This document shows, piece after piece, positions 54,974 to 64,000 of a stretch of 64,000 bases of DNA. The notes beneath the pieces are model-generated. The model saw nothing but the letters and a program-made list of their open reading frames with translations, had not been told where the DNA came from and did no database searches. The DNA comes from Pisolithus tinctorius (Eukaryota; Basidiomycota; Agaricomycetes; Boletales; Pisolithaceae): positions 248,001 through 312,000 of the forward strand of contig JANFAH010000047.1 in assembly GCA_024663395.1 (NCBI GenBank). The letters run 5' to 3'. Position numbers and translations under genes: made by a program. Within the stretch, counting starts at the first letter, position 1. Each line of letters starts with the position of its first letter.

Positions 54974-55670
54974 CTGGACATGGCACAGTCATGGTGAATA
55001 GTCAAATAGGTGACCAGACAGTCACTGCCAATTTACATGATGTGTTACATGTGCTGTCATTGCCCAATAATCTATTTTCAATTGGCTGCTTAGATGCACA
55101 AGGTGGCTGCTCCATCAGTGGAGAAGGCCAGATTGAGTTGTGCAATTCCTCAGGGGATGTCATTGCACTGGGAAAGCAGAAAAACCATTTGTATGAACTA
55201 CAATTTACAATACCTACAAGGAGCAAGCAAACCAGCCTTGCAAATGAAACAACCTTGTAGAAGACATGGCATAAACACTTTGGCCATATCAGGATAAGCA
55301 GACTGCACAGACATGCAAACCTCACCCATCTGAGGCAGTACACTGAGCCTTGGCACTGGGAGAATTAACTCACACAGACATGTGGGGGCTGGCACAAACA
55401 ATGTCTATACACAGTCATTGATACTACATATCATTTATTGATGATGCAACAAGGTACACTATGATGCCCTACATGAAACAAAAGGGGGAGGCAACAGAAC
55501 ATGTCAAAGAATATGTGCAGATGTTAGAGAGACAGAAAGACATACTCCCTAAACAAATCAGATGTGACAATGGGACTGAATACATCAATGATGCACTGGT
55601 GACATGGTGCAAAGAAAAAGGAATACTGCTAGAACCCATGGCACCATACTAACCATCCCAAAACAGTGTG
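54974..55670 (+). pseudogene. Copia D protease end and integrase
   Basis: It begins GHGTVMVNSQIGD, then NLHDVLHVLSLPNNLFSIGC and LDAQGGCSISGEGQIELC, the usual join between protease and integrase, ending NHLYELQF. The HHCC module is partly readable (WHKHFGHIRISRLHRHAN near 55265). The core shows THTDMWGLAQ (55370), IDDATRYTMMPYMKQKGEAT and IRCDNGTEYINDALVTWCKE (55557) with the second Asp. YxPSQNSVAExFNxTVVELG (55645-55700) carries the Glu. Stops occur every few hundred bases. Confidence 0.85.
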
Positions 55671-56230
55671 GCTGAGTGATTCAACTGAACTGTTGTAGAG
55701 CTGGGGCAGGCAATGCTACTGGCAAAGGACTTGCCAAAATTCCTGTGGTGTGAGGCCATAAACCATGCAGTCTATGTGCACAATCACACATGGACACATA
55801 CCTGTGAGAAGACACCCTATGACGGGTGGCATGGGGAAGAACCCAATGTATCACACTTGCAAGAGTTTGGGGGATGCATGTGGATCCTTGATGAACACCA
55901 GATGATCTCCAAGCTGGATGTGAGATCACACATGTACCCATTCATGGGCTTCCTAGATGGCCTGCACACTGTTCAATACTTCAATGCACACACAAGACAA
56001 ATACACACCTTGAGAAACTACTGATTCCATCCAGAGACTGAACCACCTCCTCAAGACCTGCCACCTGCAGGGGGAGACACTGGAGGCAAGGAAGAAAGAA
56101 CCATCAGTGATAAGATGGTACCAAAATGGAAACAAACAGAGTCACATGATGAGCCCATGAGGCAAAGCAAAAGGGCCCAGACATCACATGATTACAACAT
56201 GTTGAATGATCCATTCTGATTTGGACAAAT
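55671..56230 (+). pseudogene. Copia D integrase C-terminal region
   Basis: The frame 55713-56024 reads MLLAKDLPKFLWCEAINHAV then YVHNHTWTHTCEKTPYDGWH and GEEPNVSHLQEFGGCMWI, the standard copia block after the catalytic core. It is followed by FMGFLDGLHTVQYFNAHTRQ and an acidic, proline-rich linker to RT (56040-56220). Confidence 0.83.
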
Positions 56231-57878
56231 TACTAAACAATGATCAAACATCAGAGAATCATGAACTCTTGTCAGCAGAGTGAGTGTACTTAGCATTCAA
56301 TGAAAGCACACTGGGAGAAGGCAATCCCAAAACACTACAAGAGGCTAAAGCCTCACCTGAGTGGCTGGAATGGCAGAAAACCATAGAGGCTGAACTACAA
56401 CAATTGCACAAAAAAGGGACATGGATATTAGTAGATCCACCTGAAGGGCACAAGCCCATGTCAAATAAATGGGTATTTACCCAAAAATATGACAGGGATG
56501 GGGTACTCCAAAAATACAAGGCAAGATTAGTCACCAGGGGATATTCCCAGGTCCTGGGAATGGATTACAATGACACCTATTCCCTGGTCATTAGATTAGA
56601 AACAATATGCCTTATCTTATCACTAGCCAATGCCCAAAACTGGGAAATCCAACAAACAGATGTGAAGGGTGCATATTTAAATGGAAAACTAAAAGAAGAA
56701 ATATATATGGAGCAGCCTGAGGGTTTCAACAACAAAACCAGACACCTATGTAAATTAATTAAAACATTATACAGACTAAAGCAATCCAGATGAAAGTGGA
56801 ACAAAAGAGCTAAATGGCCAGTTACAGACCATTGGTTTTGCTCACCTCCACTCTGATCCCTGTGTATACATAAGGAAAACCTCAACTACAATCAAGATCA
56901 TTATGGTATGGGTAGATGACCTGGTACTTGTCACCAACACTGCCAAACTTATGACTGAACTAAAAACACAACTACAAAATATGTTTGAGGTAATGGACCT
57001 CAGAGACCCAAGCAAGTTAGTTGGGATTGAGATCACATGAGATTGCATCAGTGGAACAATTACCCTCAGCCAGGCATGCTACATTGAGGTACTACAAAAA
57101 TATGGAATGAACAATGCAAATCCAGTCAAAACTCCACTCAATCCAGGCATGTGGCTAAGTCCATGTGACACTGAGACTGAAGGTGTACCTGGCAGCAATT
57201 ATGCAACACTCATAGGACACCTAATGTATGCATCAGTGGCCACAAGGCCCAATATAATGTATGCAGTCAATAGACTTGCATCCTTCATGGCAAATCCTGA
57301 CTTGTCCCATTGGACAGAAGCAAAAAGAATACTAAGATATCTAGCAGGAACTAAGAGCTATGGGATTATCTATAAGGCTGACCCAGCTCATCCTGAGCAC
57401 AATAAATTAATTATGTATTCAGATGCTGACTTTGCTAATGATGATGATCAGGTATCAATCTCAGGCTATGTATCCATCTTCAACCAAGGTGCAGTCACAT
57501 GGTACTCAAAGAAACAGAGCCACATAGCTCTCTCCACAGCAGAAGCCAAATACATATTGGTGGCAAATGCAACACATGAAGTCATATGGCTATAAAGCCT
57601 ACTGTGTGAGCTAGATCACCCACAATCAGAAGCTACAACACTTTATGGCAACAATCAGTCAGTGCTAGCTATCATGAAAAATGCACAATATCACCAGCGC
57701 TCAAAACATTTTGATGCCAAAAACCATTTTATTCATGACTGCACCAAAAGGGAAATAATGAACTTAAAATATTGTCCTATGGCCGAAATGATGGCTGATA
57801 TATTCATGAAAGCCCTAACCAAAATAAAACACAAGTTCAATAGGAAAGCCCAGAGCATGACCCTGGCTTGAGGGGGAG
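56231..57878 (+). pseudogene. Copia D RT and RNase H
   Basis: RT (56284-56793): PEWLEWQKTIEAELQQLHKK, NKWVFTQKYDRDGVLQKYKA, RLVTRGYSQVLGMDYNDTYS, QTDVKGAYLNGKLKEEIYME and KLIKTLYRLKQSR. After shifts, MVWVDDLVLVTNTAKL (56900) is the polymerase site, WVDD rather than YVDD. The region 57107-57595 has YATLIGHLMYASVATRPNIM, MYSDADFANDDDQVSISGYV and KKQSHIALSTAEAKYILVAN; RNase H Asp and Glu are kept. The end (57662-57871) reads NAQYHQRSKHFDAKNHFIHD, then MADIFMKALTK. This is the best preserved copia pol here. Confidence 0.9.
57868..57878 (+). promoter_or_regulatory. Polypurine tract of copia D
   Basis: TTGAGGGGGAG, identical to the tract of copia F, directly before TGTAGGAGTACC. Confidence 0.78.
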
Positions 57879-58424
57879 TGTAGGAGTACCAATCTGCCAT
57901 CACACCCAGATAAGGAAATGATGATGTGCAAAGGGCATGGGATACATGTCATAACCCCAAGAGGGGGGTAAGCAAAAACAAAATACAAAGGTGGGAGTAG
58001 GGGCAGATGCACCCCAACAGATGAGATATCAAATGTATGATGTAGATATAAGGTAGCTACCACAGGGGAAAGAATCCTCATGAGACAAGAATGTCACCTC
58101 ATCAACCTGCATCTCTGCCTGAACATACTGAGTCCTAAGCTGGCCATCCTTGCACATATCATTGCTCATACCTGGTCATTCCCATGTCAGCCACTGTGCA
58201 CAGATTGCTCCCATCAGTTAGCAATTTGTGATCAGCATTGTATTGCCATCTGCAGTCATCTGCATTTGCAGGGATTGCATGATATTCTTCACCTTCATGT
58301 GTGTACAGAGCAGTGTCAAGTGGCTCCTTATGTTTTCAGGATGTTGAGTCATTGCCATTCCCTTCACTTTCCTGTTGTGGAAGGTCCTCCTGCTGTTCAG
58401 GAAGTGTATTTGGATAATGCTCAG
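57879..58424 (+). repeat. Copia D 3' LTR and unassigned tail
   Basis: The LTR starts TGTAGGAGTACC at 57879 and has a TATAAGG-like box near 58046. Its end cannot be placed because the 5' LTR of D is missing. It may run to the A-family LTR at 58425. The frame at 58080-58436 is Cys/His-rich, but I see no family. Confidence 0.45.
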
Positions 58425-59862
58425 TGTGGGACATGACTTCTGGGAAGTGTGTGACTAGAGGAAGGCTGTAGAGAGAATTCCCTAGGAATGTCCCAAGGGG
58501 TGCTGGGTGGAAGGAGAAGTTGAGGATAAAACTAGAAGGGGAGGGGTACTCATGCAAGGGCCATGGAATTTAATTCTGGAGGGATGTGGATGTGTGAGGA
58601 ACGGTGAGATGGGTATATGAAATTCTGGGGAGCTGTTATGCAATGAGAAGAGTGTATTTGAGGTGAGAGGGATATGGGATAAGGTGTGCAGGATTGGAAG
58701 ATGCAGGAGACATGAAGACCACTGGAGATGCTGTAGATGCTGTAGACTCAATATATGCACTTAGACTCTGGGAACTCTTGAACTCACAGAGCACACACAG
58801 ATAGTGACTCTAAAAGTGGGTCTATATTTCTGACATTATGGTGGGATTATATAGTACAAGGGATGTAGGTAAGAGTTGGAGTAAGGTGGGGCAGAAAAAC
58901 TAAAAGTCCAGAAAATAAAGGAAAGGATGACAGATGACAGCAAATTACAGATGCATGTGAAATAGTCCAGCAAGTAGTAGACAAGAGTAAAACAGGACAA
59001 TGGTAAGGGGTATCTTCCAACAGAATGGGGGTACACATACAAGTGAGAGGTGGAGCTGGCAAGAGGGGGAAGCACAGGAGGGCAGAGCATACTGGCACAA
59101 AGTCCAGCTTGTGGAATTTGGGGTGACAGGGGTAACCAGAGTTTTTTAGAGGCAACTGGCATGGATGAGTAGTGACATGGCTGGGTGGTGGCTCAGCTAC
59201 TGAATTCTGGATGACTCTGGGTGAATGCAGAATTTCTGGATCAGCTTATTGATGACTGGGCAACATGCTGAAGGTCAGGAGAAACTCTGAAGGCGACAGG
59301 GGTTGGGAGGAAACACAAGGTTATGAGTGGGAAAAATTCCAAAATGGGTTTGTTGCAGAGGCCAGCAGAGTTTAGTGACAGATTCCTGTTTCAGCCTCAG
59401 GTAGAATACAGCTCCCTACACCTCCCAGGGACTTTGAAAGCTGACCATCCTCAGTCAGACCAAGCTGAGATGTGACAGAGATGAGTGCAGAAAATCAGCA
59501 GGTGTTACATAATAATGATGGTGTGTGGTCAGAATTCTGCCTCATGCAGAGGGAAATTTCACAATGTATGAGATGGCCCTGCAGAATTTAAACTCACTCA
59601 GAAGGTGGCTCACCACTTGTCAAACCTTTACTCCCCAGCTACACCCACATCCACTACCCAAGCCCATACCTGTTCTTTGACATGCAAGCCTACTCAATCC
59701 ATGATGCACAACTGGTGTTCAGCATGAGGGACCAGGCAATTACCTTGCTGGCAGCAGCTCTGAGGCATGTTAGGGTGCTAATCAAGATGGTGCCACAACC
59801 CAAAGAGAGCTCAGAGGCAATATATAAGTGGGTGGAGGACTGGGACCAGACTTGGGTGAGTG
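58425..59862 (-). mobile_element. A-family gypsy stub: 3' LTR and internal end
   Basis: 58425-59420 is an inverted A-family LTR (TGTGGGACATG at left, GCTCCCTACA at right). The sequence beyond (CCTCCCAGGGACTTTG) matches the inner side of the 3' LTR of A, so the stub keeps the 3' end of the element and about 440 bp of its interior. The interior contains the start of the antisense ORF. The rest, including all of pol, is missing. Confidence 0.82.
59682..59862 (+). pseudogene. Antisense ORF of the A family, N-terminal stub
   Basis: SMRDQAITLLAAALRHVRVL and YKWVEDWDQTWV match the first piece of the ORF at 34030-33900. As in A, it lies just inside the 3' LTR and on the opposite strand, which shows that the arrangement is a family trait. 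It ends where homology to A ends. Confidence 0.75.
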
Positions 59863-61072
59863 CACTAGACACTTCAGGTAACCCATTTTCATAAGCATTT
59901 AGGCTGAAGTTTTTCTCCAAATCATCCAAGCTAAAAGCCACTCAGACCAGGTCATCCCAGGGACATCTGGCCATGTCCCAGGGCTATTTACAGTTTGCAG
60001 GACCTGGGATGTCCCATAATCCCAGCCCTTTGGTAATATATTTTGGGCTGTGCCATGACTGCCTTAGGTGTCAGGGGTCCTCAGCTCAAAAAGGTGCAGT
60101 TCATATTCACATTGAAATGCCACTTCTAATCAGAAAAACATACATAGCTGTCATGATCATCCAGGATGATGAGCACACCTGTCAAAGTAGGGGGATATAT
60201 GTGAGAGTCACTGCCATTCCAAAACCATGTAATACAACTTATGTATTATGCACAGATTTGAAGAATACTGGGCAATCAGTGTGTTTGTGTGTGGTGTCAT
60301 TTCCAGACTCATACAATGCCTATGGCAGTGAGAATTGAAATATTGTAATGAATGTTAATGGATTCAGACCTCTCACATGAGTGCCTATGTAAGTTCCCTG
60401 TTTTACTGCAAGAGTGCTCCTTACTAAGATCATACATACTAGATGCATCTCAGCCCCCCTCTCTGAAGGCCAGTGGGATGTCCCATGATAGCTTCAGAGG
60501 CCACTGTGAGATGTTCCACTCCACTCTCTGGAGGCCAGTGGGATGTCCCATGATAGCTTCAGAGACTACTGTGAGACATCCCATCTCCCTCTCTGGAGGC
60601 CATTGAGATGTCCCATGATAGCTTCAGAGGCTACCATGGGACATCCCACTGCCCTCTCTGGAGACCAATGGGATGTCCCATGATAGCTTTGAAGGCTGCA
60701 GGCATGTCAGTCAATCCCCTTTGGAGACCCATTAAGTCTATTTATTTCTACAAGTTTACATTATATAGCTATGAGATCTCAATGGGTTGGGTATACCCAG
60801 CTGCTGCCATGGAAAGTGTTTTCTCCAGTACTATGCCTAGGGACTCTGGTGCAGCCATTGATTTCTCCTGGCATGGTGCTGATCATAAATGTTTTGTGTT
60901 TTCCTCATGCAATTTTCCATTTGCTGATAAGATAGGCATACCATCATGATTGCACAATCAGGAGCTATAACTTTCATTATGATGACATCACTCCATTATC
61001 ACTTGCTGGGTTGTTAGCACCTACTAGAATAAGGCCATTTCACATGGCAGGCACCTTGTTTACTGTGTTCAC
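59863..61072. other. Unassigned region with tandem repeat
   Basis: I recognise no gene. The plus frame 59973-60338 (121 residues) has no known motif. 60459-60720 is a tandem repeat described separately. 60720-61072 holds no pattern I can name; X copy iv follows at 61073. Confidence 0.4.
60459..60720 (+). repeat. 65-bp tandem repeat, four units
   Basis: GATGTCCCATGATAGCTTCA recurs at 60477, 60542, 60607 and 60672, an exact 65-base period. Each unit also carries TCTCTGGAGGCCA. The word TGGGATGTCCCA is nearly palindromic, and a related GGGATGTCCCATAATCCC stands alone at about 60006. Confidence 0.88.
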
Positions 61073-62941
61073 TGTCACACACCAAAGGTGTTGTGGACAT
61101 GGTTACAGCTGACTCTGCCTAACTTGTCAATGAGTTGCACACAATGCCCATGCCATGCAGATGAAGACTAAAGGCCTCATGCATAGAAAGACTGCTGGAC
61201 ATGAGCAGTCATCCTTTGCACAAGAACAAGTCATCAGTGCTAAAGAGAAAAGAGGAAGCAAGTTAAGTGCACATTAAAGGTTTTTAGTGCCCATGTACAG
61301 CATTCCAGTTTTCATCATATCTCCACCATTTCCAAAGATATTGACTCTGTTCTCACACTCACTTAAAGTGCTCAGCCATGCAATTCTGCCTTCCAAATTT
61401 GGAGAGGATCCTCACACCCTACACATTTCTACAGCACTCCATCCATCAGATGCTCATTTCACTAAGTCCATCAATCATGGCCACCTCTTTGTTGATCATC
61501 TTGCTTGTCTCATTTGCCAGAGACAGTGGCTACATATATCTGCCAGGAATTCCCACCAGCTTCCATCCTGAAGCCCCCTGGTTCATCCCATCGTTGTCAG
61601 CCCCGTCTCATCCCATGCAGCTTGGTCAGCATGTTCTCCTTGTCAGTATGACTTCCAGAAGGACATTCTTTGGTCACCTCAGGTCTGTCACTTGGTTAGA
61701 AAGGTCTTATGTGGTTGTTTCAGTCTCCCCAGTTGATGAAGCATATGGATTGTTCCTCCCTGCTCCCTGCACTGTCTTTATTCCAGTCTTGTCCATCATT
61801 CTTCCCACATTGCAACAGCTGCAGCATAGTCTACTGTTCTCCAGCCTCCCAGATTGCATTCATGACAAGTATGATGTGCATCTTGCCTCCTTACTGCAAG
61901 ATCCAGCAGAAGACATCCCCCCTTCTCCTCCTCCTCCATCAGAGCCCTGTTCATGAAGCTTTTGTTAACTTCACTGAGAGGATGAAAGGGTGGGAGATGT
62001 GATCACTTATGCTCCCATTGCCCCACAGACCCCCAATGCCCTAGCCCCCTTTGATGCCTGACTCATGCCCTTCAATTCTGGAATTAATACTTCCCTATCT
62101 GGAAACACTGTCCATCTGTCATGCCATCTTTGGGTCTAGAGATGTCTCCACTGAGATCTGACTTGCATTGCCACCCCCTAATGTGATATCAGTGCACTTA
62201 CTCAGTTTCTGACTCCATTTGACTCATTCTGTGATATTTTGACTATCCTTGACTCATTCATTGCCAATACTTACCAATCTTCTTTGCTTGCTTACTTTTC
62301 ATTTCTTGCTTACTCATCATGATTACTCAGTCCTTACTCATTACTTACCAAGCATTTGTGCCCTGTTTGTCACAAGCTGTGCTCCCCCCACAGTATATAA
62401 ACCCCCATGTACTTAGCTACCCCCAAGTGAACCAGAAGCCATTCAATCAGAAGCAACAGTTCAGCTCAGCTCAGCATATCTTGTTGTCGACAGTTGAGGC
62501 TCATTTGGAAGAGTCTATCTGTCTCCATTTGTATCATTGGTAGTTGAGGCTCCATCAAGGGTCTATCTACCTCTATTCATCATCAGCAGTATCATCAGTG
62601 CTTAGTCAGCAACCTCTTGCTTAGTCATTCTTCCACTTTTGCATAACTCATTGTCAACTTGTGCCAAAAGCACATTCTATTGAAGTCCATCATTCTAGAA
62701 GTCCTTTTGGCTGAACACCTTTACTTTGTTCAGCATCCCCCATCCAATCAGCCTTCATTCATCCTCTCCTGCATAACTCATCAATGACTTGTTCCAGGAG
62801 CACCCTCTACTTGAAGTCCCTCCCCCCACATCAGGTTTCTCTGCCCTCCAGGTTCTGTGGAGGTAAACCACCACTCACTCATACTTGTCTTTGGTGTTGG
62901 ATTTGTTTGGTTTATACCAGCTTTCCACACTTTGACTCACA
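61073..62941 (+). repeat. LTR family X, copy iv (complete, 1869 bp)
   Basis: It starts TGTCACACACC and ends TTTGACTCACA and serves as the reference for the other copies. TATATAA is at 62394-62400. Neither side shows pol or a clear target duplication (TTCAC left, TTGTG right), so it may be a solo LTR formed by recombination between different insertions. It carries the X ORF. Confidence 0.82.
61378..61956 (+). CDS. ORF carried inside LTR X, unknown product (copy iv)
   Basis: A 192-residue frame, the same protein as at 1274-1933 (minus). Shared text includes SFARDSGYIYLPGIPTSF, SMTSRRTFFGHLRSV and DPAEDIPPSPPPPSEP. It lies upstream of the LTR TATA box, so an element transcript starting at that box would contain it only at the 3' LTR. 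No family is recognised. Confidence 0.45.
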   Translation: MQFCLPNLERILTPYTFLQHSIHQMLISLSPSIMATSLLIILLVSFARDSGYIYLPGIPTSFHPEAPWFIPSLSAPSHPMQLGQHVLLVSMTSRRTFFGHLRSVTWLERSYVVVSVSPVDEAYGLFLPAPCTVFIPVLSIILPTLQQLQHSLLFSSLPDCIHDKYDVHLASLLQDPAEDIPPSPPPPSEPCS

Positions 62942-63129
62942 TTGTGCTCAAGCTCAATATTCAACCCCACAACACCCTAAAACACATGTCTTCGCAGGTA
63001 GATGATTAGAGCCCAGTGTCACCACCCATGGTGCTACAACCCCATATAACATACATCTTTGTACACAGAACATTAGAGATCCAGATGGCAGATTACACAA
63101 GCTATGCAGCCACAGCACCTTGTTGATAT
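62942..63129. other. Join between X copy iv and Helitron remnant
   Basis: There is no recognisable gene. The minus-strand helicase frame loses similarity at about 63130. I looked for a Helitron 3' end (hairpin and CTRR) here and found none that is convincing. Confidence 0.35.
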
Positions 63130-64000
63130 GCATCTGCACCAGTGTCAATAAGGTCCCACCAAGCTTCAGTTGCACCATCTGTCCTCTCCAGCCACTGATC
63201 CTTGTTGCGCAAGTGCTCACAGGGGTGTTGTGTGAATAGTCATTTGTCAAAGTCTCTTAGCAGTCGAATGTTCTCCCAACCATGGCTACAGGAGAGAGCA
63301 ATGTAGGCATTGAATGGGGTGATTTTGCCTGTGGGGGGGGAACCAATGTCAACAATGCAGTACTCGATTGTCTGTGCTTGTGCACAGTAATCAGTGAAAG
63401 CAAACACAGGTGTGATAGGGAGTTGGATCTGTGTCATGGTACACTTGCTCCCAGAAGTCATTGTGATGGTGAAAGTTCTTGAAAGAGGCATGATGGGCAG
63501 TACTCCTGACAGCAGACCTGGGAGGGACCCTGCCTTGGTGCGCTTCATTTCTAACAGGACAAAAGCAGGCAGATACTGCAACACAATCTGATGTGATGGA
63601 GAAGGTTGCACACATTCTCTGGGGTCGAGGACTATGTCCACAATATGGCCTTGTGCACCATTTGCCATGTCTAGGTCAGTCAAGATGTTAAAAGTGACCA
63701 TCACCTCCATTCCAATGGCCAGCTCGATTTCGTCAGACAGCCCAGCACGTTCCTGCCTGTTTCATGCACAGCCAGTCTTTGGTTTTGTAGCCACAGCAAA
63801 TTTCTCAGGCAATGACAGCAGACACCCAGCTATGGAATCCCATGCAGGGCAAACAACCAGATAGGACCTGAGGTCCCCCAACCAAGATTGAGCACACATC
63901 GAATTCCAATGCATACACACAGCATGTCAAGGTGTGACCAGCACAGCATTTCTCCAGGGTGCTCGCAAGAAGTCAGTTGCCAGACAATGGGGGTCAGAGA
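63130..64000 (-). pseudogene. Helitron helicase (PIF1-like), C-terminal part
   Basis: On the minus strand, entering from the window edge: ATDFLRAPWRNAVLVTP, CPAWDSIAG, EKFAVATKPKTG and LSDEIELAIGMEVMVTFNIL. The open frame 63710-63240 follows with TDLDMANGAQGHIVDIVLDP, LEMKRTKAGSLPGLLSGVLP and TPVFAFTDYCAQAQTIEYCI. It ends with TPFNAYIALSCSHGWENIRL then LLRDFDK. These are the last helicase motifs (V and VI; AYVALSRSRGRENIRLLRDF in relatives, with Arg to Cys here) of the PIF1-like domain of Helitron transposons. Downstream, LFTQHPCEHLRNKDQWLE is still readable after one stop. The Walker motifs and Rep domain would lie beyond the window. Confidence 0.88.

Overview
The window is a repeat-dominated, gene-poor stretch of a basidiomycete fungal genome, most likely an agaricomycete. 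The basis is a Plavaka-type transposase, chromodomain Ty3/gypsy and Ty1/copia elements, an rva_4-type integrase, a Helitron helicase, and broken fragments of two fungal host genes (a chitin synthase with a myosin motor, and a Cyc8/Ssn6-like corepressor). I see no intact single-copy host gene, rRNA, tRNA or CRISPR. Family assignments come from residue patterns recalled from memory; no database search was possible. Almost every coding region carries stops or frameshifts. CpG is strongly depleted nearly everywhere and replaced by TpG/CpA, which suggests old, methylated, silenced DNA.

Layout: 1-2156, two copies of a long LTR (family X) joined 3' end to truncated end in inverted orientation. 2157-3200, DDE integrase pseudogene (rva_4 type). 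3240-5140, fragments of an unrecognised gene. 5155-6650, chitin synthase myosin-motor fragment. 7114-7827, copia remnant G. 7905-8309, a probable solo LTR. About 9780-12990, copia F (minus). 13011-20295, complete gypsy E (minus) with 452-bp LTRs, 5-bp target duplication GGAGT, a chromodomain and an extra ORF after pol. 20320-22110, Cyc8-like fragment. 22263-23335 and 35330-37582, one Plavaka transposase gene split in two by gypsy A. 23336-35329, gypsy A, about 12 kb (plus). A is itself interrupted by a 1584-bp TA-flanked palindromic element at 27661-29244 and carries an antisense Cys-cluster gene before its 3' LTR. 37583-39402, unrecognised transposon-associated ORFs. 39403-52115, gypsy B of the same family as A (minus), 3' truncated, with gypsy C (46140-51590) inserted in its 5' LTR. 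52116-57878, copia D (plus), interrupted by an X LTR (52444-54973) that in turn contains a CpG-rich solo LTR Y (52778-53491, TSD CAGCA). 58425-59862, 3' LTR and internal stub of an A-family element. 59863-61072, unassigned DNA with a 65-bp tandem repeat. 61073-62941, a full X LTR. 63130-64000, Helitron helicase remnant.

The stretch reads as a nested insertion record. Old Plavaka, rva_4, copia and captured host-gene fragments were hit by A/B gypsy elements. Those were hit by C and by the palindromic element, and the youngest visible event is solo LTR Y, whose CpGs are still intact. No set of genes here looks able to work together now; every element seems to lack at least one function.
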